The notes below the pieces were generated by a model, which had not been told where the DNA came from, did not search any database, and saw only the letters and a list, made by a program, of their open reading frames with translations. Position numbers and translations under genes: made by a program. 64,000 bases of DNA from Endobugula sp047636495 (GTDB lineage: Bacteria; Pseudomonadota; Gammaproteobacteria; Pseudomonadales; Cellvibrionaceae), in contig JBLILH010000003.1 of NCBI GenBank assembly GCA_047636495.1, forward strand, positions 155,269-219,268. The letters are read 5' to 3'. Positions 1-8,292 of this stretch are shown piece by piece (the stretch's first letter is position 1; each line of letters starts with the position of its first letter).

Positions 1-1
1 T

Positions 2-799
2 GAGGACTTGACTGGCCGCATCATTGACCTTATCTCCCCTATAGGTAAAGGCCAGCGTGGATTAATTGTCGCCCCGCCTAAAGCGGGTAAAACCATCATG
101 ATGCAAAATATTGCACAAGCCATTACACGCAATAACCCCGAATGTCATCTCATTGTCCTACTCATAGACGAGCGCCCAGAAGAAGTCACCGAGATGCAAC
201 GTTCTGTTCGTGGTGAAGTAGTTGCATCAACGTTTGATGAACCGCCATCGCGCCATGTACAAGTAGCAGAAATGGTTATAGAGCGTGCTAAACGCTTAGT
301 TGAACACAAAAAAGATGTCATTATCCTTCTTGATTCTATTACCCGTCTTGCACGCGCTTACAACACCGTTATCCCTTCATCAGGAAAAGTACTGACCGGT
401 GGTGTGGACGCTCATGCACTTGAGCGGCCTAAACGTTTCTTTGGTGCCGCACGTAATATCGAAGAAGGTGGAAGTTTATCAATTATTGCTACAGCATTAA
501 TTGATACCGGCTCTAAGATGGACGAGGTGATCTACGAAGAATTTAAAGGTACCGGCAACCTAGAGCTGCACCTGGATAGAAAAATAGCTGAAAAACGCAT
601 CTATCCAGCGATTAATGTTCGTCGTTCGGGTACTCGCCGTGAAGAGTTACTGATTAAAGAAGATGAGCTTCAGCGAGTATGGATTTTACGTAAAATCCTG
701 AACGATATGGAAGATGTTGCTGCTACTGAGTTCCTAGTAGATAAACTCAAAGACTTTAAGTCGAATGACGATTTTTTCTTGTCGATGAAGAGAAAATAA
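2..799 (+). CDS. rho: Transcription termination factor Rho (C-terminal part, 5' end outside window)
   Basis: Rho is the hexameric RNA-dependent ATPase helicase that ends transcription of untranslated RNA. The reading frame is already open at base 2 (Glu-Asp-Leu-Thr), so the N-terminal RNA-binding domain lies upstream of the window. Visible are the Walker A motif APPKAGKT, Walker B VIILLDSITR, and the Q/R-loop segment around SSGKVLTGGVDA. The C-terminus ends normally with a TAA at 797-799. The gene converges on a flavoprotein gene and shares a bidirectional terminator with it. Identification is certain; only completeness is limited by the window edge. Confidence 0.97.
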   Translation, partial: EDLTGRIIDLISPIGKGQRGLIVAPPKAGKTIMMQNIAQAITRNNPECHLIVLLIDERPEEVTEMQRSVRGEVVASTFDEPPSRHVQVAEMVIERAKRLVEHKKDVIILLDSITRLARAYNTVIPSSGKVLTGGVDAHALERPKRFFGAARNIEEGGSLSIIATALIDTGSKMDEVIYEEFKGTGNLELHLDRKIAEKRIYPAINVRRSGTRREELLIKEDELQRVWILRKILNDMEDVAATEFLVDKLKDFKSNDDFFLSMKRK

Positions 800-813
800 T
801 AAGTTTTTTTGAT

Positions 814-868
814 CTTTCCAGACATAAAAAAACCGAGGCAATACCTCGATTTTTTTATGTCTGGAAAG
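814..868. terminator. Bidirectional rho-independent terminator
   Basis: Arms 814-838 and 844-868 pair at 24 of 25 positions around a 5-nt loop. The GC core CCGAGG/CCTCG is flanked by an A run on one side and a T run on the other, so the structure works as a terminator in both directions. It lies between the convergent rho and flavoprotein genes. Confidence 0.93.
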
Positions 869-879
869 CAACAAGAGAG

Positions 880-2100
880 TTACACGTACTGAGCAGCACA
901 ATGGCCGCTGGACCACGCCCACTGAAAATTATACCCCCCCAACCATCCTGTAACATCCAACACTTCACCTACAAAAAATAAACCGGGAGTGTTCGTTGCT
1001 TCAAATGTTTTAGACGACACATCATCAACATTAATACCGCCCTTCGTTACTTCTGCTGTTTTGTAACCTTCTGTCCCTGACGGCTGACACTCCCATTGGT
1101 GGAATAACTGGGCCAATTGGTGAATATCCTCTTTACTGTATTGAACAATCGATTTTTCACTAAGGTGTTGTAACGTTGAGGAACGTTCGATCCATGCGTT
1201 AACAAAACGTTTCGGCATATGCCGGGCCAAGACATTCTTCAGTTCTGTCTTGTCATTACTTTGCTGGCATGACTGTAAAATATCGCTAAGCGACATATGC
1301 GGTAAAAAATCAATGATGATGTCTTCACCTTCATGCCAATAGTTTGAAATTTGTAACACCGCAGGGCCACTTAAGCCCTTATGGGTAAACAACAACCCCT
1401 CGGAAAATGATTGATTATGGCATCTAATAGATACCGGTAAGGCCACGCCCGCAAGAGACTGCATAACCGATAACAGTTTCGGCGTATCAGTATTTTTAAA
1501 GGTGAACGGCACAAGTGACGCATACCGAGGAATAATCCGCAAACCAAACTGTTTAGCCATATCATAACCGAAGCCTGTAGCGCCCATAGTCGGTATAGAC
1601 AATCCGCCAGTAGCCACTACGACAGAATCGCAGGCTAAAACGCCGATACTGGTAGTCAACAGAAAACGACCCTTATCACTAGCATTATTATTTTCTTTAA
1701 TATTGCCGACTTTACATTCTGTATAAATACTTACATTATTCACATCACATTCCGCTAGCAAGATATTGAGAATATCTTTCGCTTTATTATCACAAAACAG
1801 CTGCCCTAAAGTTTTTTCGTGATAAGCCAAGTCATACTTATGCACCAATGTTAAGAAATCATACTGTGTATATCGACTCAACGCGGAAATACAAAAATGA
1901 GGATTGGTTGATAGAAAGTTATCTGGTTCAATAACATAATTGGTGAAATTACAGCGCCCACCGCCTGACATCAGGATCTTTTTACCCACTTTGTTGGCGT
2001 GATCCAGAACGTACACCGACTTACCCCGATGACCTGCCGCTGCCGCGCACATTAAACCTGCGGCACCACCACCGATAACGATACAATCCACATATTGCAT
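880..2100 (-). CDS. HI0933/YhiN (BaiN)-family NAD(P)/FAD-dependent oxidoreductase
   Basis: A 406-residue flavoprotein. The start is placed at the ATG at 2100 because the FAD-binding Rossmann motif GGGAAGL follows about 10 residues later, as in the family; the 31 upstream in-frame residues have no homology-like character. Further family signatures are GRCNFTN, the ATGG segment followed by GATGFGYDMA, and a C-terminal FVGEVLDVTGWLGGYNFQWA. The family binds FAD and is thought to act as an oxidoreductase; its physiological substrate is mostly unknown. It is a single gene, convergent with rho. Family assignment is strong, function generic. Confidence 0.9.
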   Translation of the reverse strand: MQYVDCIVIGGGAAGLMCAAAAGHRGKSVYVLDHANKVGKKILMSGGGRCNFTNYVIEPDNFLSTNPHFCISALSRYTQYDFLTLVHKYDLAYHEKTLGQLFCDNKAKDILNILLAECDVNNVSIYTECKVGNIKENNNASDKGRFLLTTSIGVLACDSVVVATGGLSIPTMGATGFGYDMAKQFGLRIIPRYASLVPFTFKNTDTPKLLSVMQSLAGVALPVSIRCHNQSFSEGLLFTHKGLSGPAVLQISNYWHEGEDIIIDFLPHMSLSDILQSCQQSNDKTELKNVLARHMPKRFVNAWIERSSTLQHLSEKSIVQYSKEDIHQLAQLFHQWECQPSGTEGYKTAEVTKGGINVDDVSSKTFEATNTPGLFFVGEVLDVTGWLGGYNFQWAWSSGHCAAQYV

Positions 2101-2266
2101 AAATAATATTTTCTCATAATCAGCGTCACTCTTGAGCAAGCACCGCAAAAGCCGGTTTTGCTGTAGAACAAACAAAGGCTGGCAGTTTATCACTTTGCTC
2201 TACGATGTAATGCTTTATAATGGCGCTTGCTAAATTTATATAACCCCGTAAAATTAATCAGCTCCT

Positions 2267-2740
2267 ATGGCTGGACACGGCTTACTGCTCTAATTTGATG
2301 CTATTGCTGCGTTACTGATTGATGTCGCACTGCTCGCTAAAGTCGCTGCAAAAACAGCCGCATATTTATTAAGTGATGGTCTAGCTCACAATACACACCC
2401 GGCAACTGACATCTGAGCCTATAGAGAACTCCCTGTTTTTTTTGCCAGCGGCTTATTGATTAACAAAATGATCTTAATTCCTGCCGCCCTAGGAGGCGGT
2501 CGAACTTCGCGAGTCGTCGTGAGGTAATGAAAATTTGAGGCCATTTTTTCGATCATTCGAGGATAATTGTGGGCCTACTTACGAAAAGTAGGTGTTGTTA
2601 AACGACGAAAGTTATCGGAAAAACTCTCCAATTTCTCGCTGCCGAAGTAGATTTTTACTAAGTCCGACAGGTTCCTAGCCATTAACGCTTTTGTCCCTTG
2701 GCTAATCACACCCATACTCATTATTGGCGGTTTATTTTAA
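2267..2740 (+). pseudogene. DUF808 (YedI-like) membrane protein, decayed and interrupted
   Basis: Reading from the ATG at 2267 gives MAGHGLLL, a TAA stop, then FDAIAALLIDVALLAKVAAK, a TGA stop, then AYRELPVFFASGLLINK and MILIPAAL. This matches the start of DUF808 family proteins (MAGxSLL, DDVALxTKVAAKKTAG, RELPVVWAVAKGSLINK, LILVPAAL). The frame is then broken by an insertion at 2493-2674. Removing it with one target copy restores AINAFVPWLITPILIIGGLF, again DUF808-like, before a TAA at 2738. No frameshift is needed, only the stops and the insertion. The remaining two thirds of the gene are not recognisable. Confidence 0.8.
2493..2674. mobile_element. 182-bp MITE-like element with CTAG target duplication
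   Basis: The element sits inside the DUF808 pseudogene. Its ends, 2493-2507 and the reverse complement of 2660-2674, match at 11 of 15 positions (GAGGCGGTCGAACTT versus GAACCTGTCGGACTT). CTAG directly flanks it at 2489-2492 and 2675-2678. A 4-bp YTAR-type duplication is typical of IS5-group elements. It is too short to encode a transposase. An internal hairpin (2574-2580 with 2586-2592) is present. Excision in silico repairs the host reading frame, which supports the boundaries. Confidence 0.72.
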
Positions 2741-3027
2741 TGGCTCTTGGTAGATTGGTGTGAATTCAGGGTAAAATGCCGCCAATATCAGAAAATTACT
2801 CGCGGAGATTAGCGCTGTGGCAGTCGAAGAGGGCGCTGACCGTATTGAAGGCCTCAATTTACTATCGGATTGACGTACCGAATTGGCGCAGGGGCGTTAT
2901 ATTACTTACTTGATGTCTGCCGACATCGTTGTAGATTGGCTTAACGAGCTTTGTAAAAACAACACTTACCAAAAAACTTAATCGCAAATAGTAATATTAA
3001 CAAATCAACTTCAATAAACAGGCTGTA
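2741..3027. other. Unassigned stretch between DUF808 relic and gspM
   Basis: No gene was recognised. A frame from 2775 reads about 32 residues (NAANIRKLLAEISAV...), hits one TGA, then continues RTELAQGRYITYLM and onward to a TAA near 2981. This could be another decayed coding remnant, but I cannot assign a family. No clear terminator for the gsp operon was found here. Confidence 0.4.
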
Positions 3028-3525
3028 TTAATTTGCTTTTCTTACACGAACATTAACTAACAACCGACCCCTTTTTTGAGTGGGTGATATCGACAACTCA
3101 TCAATCGTGATTCCTTTCTCGTATTCCATCTCATATAGCCATTGCATTAACGGCCCGTAGGTTACATCGCTTAGCCGCAAACGTGCATCGTTATTTTTCC
3201 CTGGCTGAAATCCGCTCATAGTTAAACCATTTTTCCGTAAGCTTTCATCCATCACTTTGGCTAGACCTTCCGATGCTTTTACACCTACTGATGTTTGCGA
3301 TTTTATGCGCTCGACTAATTGTAAAACTTGCGCACTCTCTCTAGCGGTACTGCTTAGTAATCGCTCTTGTTTCTCCCGCCACATCTCTATGGGCTCTATA
3401 ATAAAAAAATAGAACAAAGTGAACATCATCATCACACCCACTACGGTCAGTATATTTTTTTCTGAGGCTGGCCTGGACTGCCAGCTTTCTTTTATATTTT
3501 CTATTTTCGAATCCAATTCAGCCAT
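3028..3525 (-). CDS. gspM: Type II secretion inner-membrane protein GspM
   Basis: A 165-residue bitopic protein of the type II secretion inner-membrane platform, where it pairs with GspL. A short cytoplasmic N-terminus is followed by one membrane span (ILTVVGVMMMFTLFYFFII, about residues 24-42) and a periplasmic ferredoxin-like domain. Its start overlaps the last base of gspL (TAATG-type junction), indicating translational coupling. It is the last gene of the gspC-M operon; no gspN follows. Length and topology are normal for the family. Confidence 0.9.
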   Translation of the reverse strand: MAELDSKIENIKESWQSRPASEKNILTVVGVMMMFTLFYFFIIEPIEMWREKQERLLSSTARESAQVLQLVERIKSQTSVGVKASEGLAKVMDESLRKNGLTMSGFQPGKNNDARLRLSDVTYGPLMQWLYEMEYEKGITIDELSISPTQKRGRLLVNVRVRKAN

Positions 3526-4832
3526 TATTGCTGCTCCAACCGAAGACGTAATCGTGCTTGAAATTTGTTGTCAATCGCATTAGAGCTTAGCAACTCCGCG
3601 ATTAATCCTTTTGCTTCCATATCGGCGCGTAGTTTTTCTACGATATTAAACGATGAAGCTTGTACACTTAAGCGCAGCATTCTTTCTTTGTCGCTATAAT
3701 TGATTGTTAATAGTTCGACATCTAATGTTTGAATAACCGGCGCCACTACTGTAAGCAAAGACACCACTTGACTTGGCTCGCTGCCACCTACTGATAATGC
3801 TTCTAGTCTATTCGTCAGCAATCTAACTGGATTGGTTATATTACCTTCGGTAACAACTTGTCTAGTCGCCGTTTTTATGTTCTGCTGAAAGACGTTTATT
3901 TTTTGTGTGGACTGATAGATAGATAAAAAATTAACAGTCAAAAACAAGCACACTGATAATAACGCTAAAATAACGACTATTGTTAACTGAGTCGCTTGCT
4001 CAGCATTTTTTTTACTCGCTGCATATTCTCCCGCACAAAAATTTATTGCAGTCACGTTGTCTACTGTTAGTGGCGGCGCAGCCGAATGAAACTGGATATT
4101 CGCCTCTGGTTGCAGGGTATGAAAAAGCTGGGTAACGGTTTCAAGGCTAATATGATCTTTTTCGTTAATGGTATGTGATAAATACACTTGGTAACGCCGT
4201 GGTAAAGTTTCACCAGATTCGTTGTTTGCCAGTGATAACCATTCACGTAAAAAATCTGCCGCAAAGGCGTCAGTCGTTGTAAAACCTAAGCCTTCATCAG
4301 AATGAAGCAACCAACGACCATTATGAAACCAACATACGATATCGCCAGCTATACGTGGCAAACATTGAAAATCGACCATGCAACGGTTAACGGGGTTATG
4401 CTGCCGTTTAATAAACTTTAGTGCACCTGAAAACCACTGGCTGTCTACATAAGCAATAGTTGCCTGTGGCTCTGCTTGTTGACCGATCACAAAATGTAAC
4501 GCATCGACATCGTTAACAATGCTGTCTTCAAGTGCATAAGGTAACATTTTGGCGAAATGGCGCTTTTCTTTTTCATGATAAGCTACTTGCCGAACAACTG
4601 TTTTTTCCCCAGGAATAACAAAGATAATAGGGTATTCAATGGCTAACAACCATTCCATTAGCACTTCGCCAGAACCATAACTTGCGCGACTTAGATCATA
4701 ATGATCGCCTACTAGTGACCAACGATAGTTCGCGGCTTCAAATCGATCACTTATGGCCATTGCTTCTTCAGAAATATCTTTGGGCGATTTCGTCGCAAAG
4801 GACAACCATTCTACATACGCATATTTATTCAA
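3525..4832 (-). CDS. gspL: Type II secretion inner-membrane protein GspL
   Basis: A 435-residue protein linking the cytoplasmic ATPase GspE to the inner-membrane platform. The first roughly 270 residues form the actin-like cytoplasmic domain (segment VIPGEKTVVRQVAYHEKE). One membrane span follows (LTIVVILALLSVCLFLTVNF, around residue 285-305), then a small periplasmic domain ending RLRLRLEQQ. It lies between gspK (15-nt gap) and gspM (1-nt overlap). The assignment rests on order, length, topology and sequence style; GspL is a divergent family, but the context is decisive. Confidence 0.9.
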   Translation of the reverse strand: MNKYAYVEWLSFATKSPKDISEEAMAISDRFEAANYRWSLVGDHYDLSRASYGSGEVLMEWLLAIEYPIIFVIPGEKTVVRQVAYHEKEKRHFAKMLPYALEDSIVNDVDALHFVIGQQAEPQATIAYVDSQWFSGALKFIKRQHNPVNRCMVDFQCLPRIAGDIVCWFHNGRWLLHSDEGLGFTTTDAFAADFLREWLSLANNESGETLPRRYQVYLSHTINEKDHISLETVTQLFHTLQPEANIQFHSAAPPLTVDNVTAINFCAGEYAASKKNAEQATQLTIVVILALLSVCLFLTVNFLSIYQSTQKINVFQQNIKTATRQVVTEGNITNPVRLLTNRLEALSVGGSEPSQVVSLLTVVAPVIQTLDVELLTINYSDKERMLRLSVQASSFNIVEKLRADMEAKGLIAELLSSNAIDNKFQARLRLRLEQQ

Positions 4833-4847
4833 ACTAACAAGCCTTCG

Positions 4848-5999
4848 TTATAATTGTTGCCGAGTACGGCGTAATACTTTCATTTTAACACCCGCCGAGG
4901 TCATCTCTCTTTTTAAAAGACTCTCTTGTCGCCGTTGATGATCATTAATGGTTACGTCTGCGGCTAAAATAAAAAATTCACTTCCCGTTAACAAGCCATT
5001 GGCATCGGGCCAAAAATCAGGGTCTATATCAAATGCTCGACCCGCCGCATCGCTGGCTAAAAAATCCTCTACCGACTTATAGGCTTCATTAGTGTTTATT
5101 GTAATAGTAGACCCATCCCCTTGAATATTATCGACGTCCATCGGCCTCGCAGACATTAATAATTCAGCACCACTGAGAGAAAGAGGTATTTCAATGTTTT
5201 GTTGATTTAAACTGCGCATCACCGCGACCGATGCGGTGTTTATATTAAAACCAACATCGCTTGGCAAGGCGACGAGTAAAGGTGCAATATAGCTATAAAT
5301 CTCGCTGCTTACACCTTTTATTTGGCGCAACTCTGTAACACTAATAAACCGTTGATTTGCAGCTCGATATGGTAATTCCAGCGATGTGTAATAATTATTT
5401 TCTGCTCCTCCTAGCCCCGTCACAATATCATCACTATCGAGCCAATCAATAACGGCTTCGGTAATTGATTGCGCCAAGCCTGTATCCACAAGACCATCGG
5501 GATGGGTTTGCACTAGTCGCATAAAACGTTGTTGTGGTGTGGTGAAACGCTCGTGAAATGTGCCTGCTGGGTTGTAGATTGCTGGCCGTCCCTGCAGCTG
5601 ATTGAGATTGAATCGGCTTAATGCGTCCTCTAATGTTGCCACAATGGTTGCATCGTCTACGGGCACCACTAATACTGTTGCCCAATCTTCTTGCAAATGG
5701 TCATAGCTACCTCGTTGACCATTGACAATATAACGTCCATTACTATCATCGTCCTCTGCATCTTGCTCAAGTACCCAGCTGGCAAATGCTTCGACACTGT
5801 AAATATATTGCTGTAATTGCGCACCCATAATATTGTTACCTGCGCGCGCCACCGACAATTGAAAATCACCCGTAAAGCGAGCGGCAATGGCAATAATCAC
5901 ACTGGTAATAAACACCGCAATAACCAATACTGACCCTTTTTGGCGACGTTGATTTGGTGCTAAAGATGGGGGGTTTTTTGCTAATGTTATACGTTTCAT
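4848..5999 (-). CDS. gspK: Type II secretion minor pseudopilin GspK
   Basis: A 383-residue minor pseudopilin, the largest of the tip complex GspH-I-J-K. The start is the ATG at 5999, which overlaps the gspJ stop as ATGA; longer in-frame starts would run into gspJ. The N-terminal motif QKGSVLVIAVFITSVIIAIA is the prepilin signal and hydrophobic helix, cleaved after Gly; as usual for GspK, the residue at +5 is not the standard Glu. The middle part holds the helical domain with FNLNQLQG and FNINTASVAVMRSL, typical of the GspK SAM-like domain. Confidence 0.93.
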   Translation of the reverse strand: MKRITLAKNPPSLAPNQRRQKGSVLVIAVFITSVIIAIAARFTGDFQLSVARAGNNIMGAQLQQYIYSVEAFASWVLEQDAEDDDSNGRYIVNGQRGSYDHLQEDWATVLVVPVDDATIVATLEDALSRFNLNQLQGRPAIYNPAGTFHERFTTPQQRFMRLVQTHPDGLVDTGLAQSITEAVIDWLDSDDIVTGLGGAENNYYTSLELPYRAANQRFISVTELRQIKGVSSEIYSYIAPLLVALPSDVGFNINTASVAVMRSLNQQNIEIPLSLSGAELLMSARPMDVDNIQGDGSTITINTNEAYKSVEDFLASDAAGRAFDIDPDFWPDANGLLTGSEFFILAADVTINDHQRRQESLLKREMTSAGVKMKVLRRTRQQL

Positions 6000-6703
6000 T
6001 TCGGCATCGTTTGCACAAGAGGAAATAGCCGTACAACTTCGCCGAAGCCGACAATATCCATAACAATCTCTACCGCTATAGGGAGTTGATTCTTTTTGGC
6101 TGATGATTCTGGCCAACCAGTAATCCACGCTTCGTCATTTACACTCATACTTTCAGCCGATAAATAGCGCAAGCGAATGGTTTTAATATTGTCTATGAGT
6201 CGACGACTTTTTATTCTTGGGTCATTCACGTCATCAACTGGCCGCCAATGGTCTCGCCATAAACTCACTGTCGGCCCTGTGTCTACTGTCGCCTCTACGG
6301 GAGGATCGTCATTGGTGATACGGTAGCCTATTGCTTGCAAGTCGCTCCGTGGTTGATTTAAAAAATTATTATCGCCACTGCGAACAAAACGCAATAAATG
6401 GCTATCATCGCCAATAGAAATACCACTATTTTGCGATAACCGATCCCCTAATAAACCCACCATAACTGGTTGGGCATTACCAAAGTCATCTACCCAAGGT
6501 CGTGCGACTGCGTGTTGTAAATCATCAGAAAAAAATTGCCATACTCGTTGAACACTATTTATTTGCTGCGTCAACTGATTTACTCTTGATTCGATATTGA
6601 TTGCACCTGACAATGCCTGATAAGACAGCAAGGCGATGGCTGCGCCAATTCCCAAGGCGACAACCATTTCTATTAAGGTAAATCCATGGTTTAATTTTTT
6701 CAT
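5996..6703 (-). CDS. gspJ: Type II secretion minor pseudopilin GspJ
   Basis: A 235-residue minor pseudopilin. The prepilin signal HGFTLIEMVVALGIG sits at residues 6-20, with cleavage expected after Gly7 and the conserved Glu at +5. The globular part contains the family segment VWQFFSDDLQHAVARPV-like with aromatic residues, and a long beta-rich C-terminus. It overlaps gspK by 4 nt, indicating coupling, and is separated from gspI by about 66 nt. Confidence 0.93.
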   Translation of the reverse strand: MKKLNHGFTLIEMVVALGIGAAIALLSYQALSGAINIESRVNQLTQQINSVQRVWQFFSDDLQHAVARPWVDDFGNAQPVMVGLLGDRLSQNSGISIGDDSHLLRFVRSGDNNFLNQPRSDLQAIGYRITNDDPPVEATVDTGPTVSLWRDHWRPVDDVNDPRIKSRRLIDNIKTIRLRYLSAESMSVNDEAWITGWPESSAKKNQLPIAVEIVMDIVGFGEVVRLFPLVQTMPK

Positions 6704-6769
6704 CCAGTAAGGATTAAGAGTTGATGCTGATGATATACATTATTCATAAGACACTGCCAATTTTTCAAT

Positions 6770-7153
6770 TTAATGGATATAACTATCAAGAGTGATAATG
6801 GGTTCGTCTTCTCGTAAACTCACCACGGTTCGATAACGCAGTAATGCTCCCAAGTTAGTCTTCTCTGGTTCCGTCACCACTATCCATTCTGTCCCTGCCA
6901 TAGTGATCCTTTCTTCTACTGTACTAAGCAAGCTAGTTTGATTCAATTGGCGCTCCAACCGTAGACGATTCATCGTGTTGTCGGCAATCCATGTGGCAAT
7001 CGCTTTATCACGTAATACACCGGCATTGTCTGCCTGCTTCATCATTAGCAACATTAAGGCCGGAATAGTAAAGGCTACCACCGCTGTCGCTACTAAGACC
7101 TCTATCAACGTGAAGCCTTGCTGTAGAGTTTTACGTGCGCTGCAAAATCGCAT
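6770..7153 (-). CDS. gspI: Type II secretion minor pseudopilin GspI
   Basis: A 127-residue minor pseudopilin that nucleates the pseudopilus tip with GspJ and GspK. The prepilin signal QGFTLIEVLVATAVVAF is at about residues 12-28. The family segment KAIATWIADNTMNRLRLE follows the helix and is characteristic of GspI. Its ATG overlaps the gspH stop by one base. Size is normal for the family. Confidence 0.94.
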   Translation of the reverse strand: MRFCSARKTLQQGFTLIEVLVATAVVAFTIPALMLLMMKQADNAGVLRDKAIATWIADNTMNRLRLERQLNQTSLLSTVEERITMAGTEWIVVTEPEKTNLGALLRYRTVVSLREDEPIITLDSYIH

Positions 7154-7740
7154 TATTGATTCTCAATAATTGAATTACTTAATTGGCCACGTTCATCGAT
7201 AAAAATTCGGAACACCTGCTCACCCTCTATCTTGTCTACAAACCTGAACACTAAAGTAAATTCTGACACGTCACCATTAGGGTAAAAAATTATGGCTGGC
7301 GGCGATGCTATTTCATCCCCCAACTCATTGAGTGACTGCTCTAATAAAGCTTCCAATAAAACATTATCTACTGTGGCGTCAATCTCTATTCCTTCTGTTA
7401 ATGACACACTTGACAAGGGCTCACCATCTAATGCCTGCCATTTTTTATCGCTATCGCTTTTATTGCCATAGTTTGTCTTTCCATAATAATGCCAGCTATA
7501 CGCACCCCAAGTGTTGTCCTCTTCATCAATTCTCAAGCCCATTATCCGTTGTCGCATTAACGCTTCATCTAGCGCAAATTGCATTTGCGCAAACAGCATC
7601 TTACCTTCGTTCTCTATTCTTTTTCCTGAAGATGATGTCGATACCGCGACGGCAACACCCCCGCTAATAAACCCAAGAATAACTAAAACAATGAGCAGCT
7701 CAAATAATGTAAAACCAGTTTCTCTTGACGACGTTATCAT
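7153..7740 (-). CDS. gspH: Type II secretion minor pseudopilin GspH
   Basis: A 195-residue minor pseudopilin. The start is taken at the ATG at 7740 because the prepilin motif ETGFTLFELLIVLVILGF then begins at residue 7; the longer in-frame extension would overlap gspG. The C-terminal GspH domain contains IIFYPNGDVSEFTLVF, the usual phosphate-like loop region of the fold. There is a 7-nt gap to gspG upstream. Confidence 0.92.
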   Translation of the reverse strand: MITSSRETGFTLFELLIVLVILGFISGGVAVAVSTSSSGKRIENEGKMLFAQMQFALDEALMRQRIMGLRIDEEDNTWGAYSWHYYGKTNYGNKSDSDKKWQALDGEPLSSVSLTEGIEIDATVDNVLLEALLEQSLNELGDEIASPPAIIFYPNGDVSEFTLVFRFVDKIEGEQVFRIFIDERGQLSNSIIENQ

Positions 7741-7747
7741 ATACCGG

Positions 7748-8230
7748 TTATTTATTCGCTTCGAAGCGCTCCCAGCTATAGATATCTTTATCTTGCTCAG
7801 CACCACCCGCAACACCATCGGCTCCATAGCTATAAATATCGTAATTGCCTTTTTCGCCTGGGGCACTATAAAGATAAAGTTTGCCCCACGGATCAATAGG
7901 TAGCGCTTCTAAATATCCACCGCTTTGCCATTGACGAGGAATCGGGTCGATAGATGGCTTTTTGACCAAGGCTTGCAAACCTTGTTCGGTAGAAGGGTAA
8001 CGATAATTATCTAAGCGGTATAATTTTAATTGGCCCTCAATCGTACTAAAGTCAGAAAATGCTTGTTTTACTCGAGCTTCATCTGCCTTACCTAAAAACT
8101 TACCCCCCACAGCAGTAGCCATGATGCCAATAATAATTAACACCACCATAATTTCGATAAAACTAAACCCCAATTGCAATTGGGGACGATAAAAAGGCTG
8201 CTGTTTTTGCTTAATAATTAACGGCTTCAT
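7748..8230 (-). CDS. gspG: Type II secretion major pseudopilin GspG
   Basis: The major pseudopilin (160 residues from the ATG at 8230) that builds the pseudopilus. The prepilin motif LGFSFIEIMVVLIIIGIMA is followed by YRYPSTEQGLQALV and the calcium-site-type C-terminus GKLYLYSAPGEKG and YDIYSYGADG, all hallmarks of GspG. The leader before the cleavage site is about 20 residues even from this start; upstream in-frame ATGs at 8251 and 8281 would make it unusually long. Followed by gspH. Confidence 0.95.
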   Translation of the reverse strand: MKPLIIKQKQQPFYRPQLQLGFSFIEIMVVLIIIGIMATAVGGKFLGKADEARVKQAFSDFSTIEGQLKLYRLDNYRYPSTEQGLQALVKKPSIDPIPRQWQSGGYLEALPIDPWGKLYLYSAPGEKGNYDIYSYGADGVAGGAEQDKDIYSWERFEANK

Positions 8231-8292
8231 AGGTAGCGACTCTTCTCTCATTAATGTAACGGATGATAAGTAATTAATCACACATTTATTGC

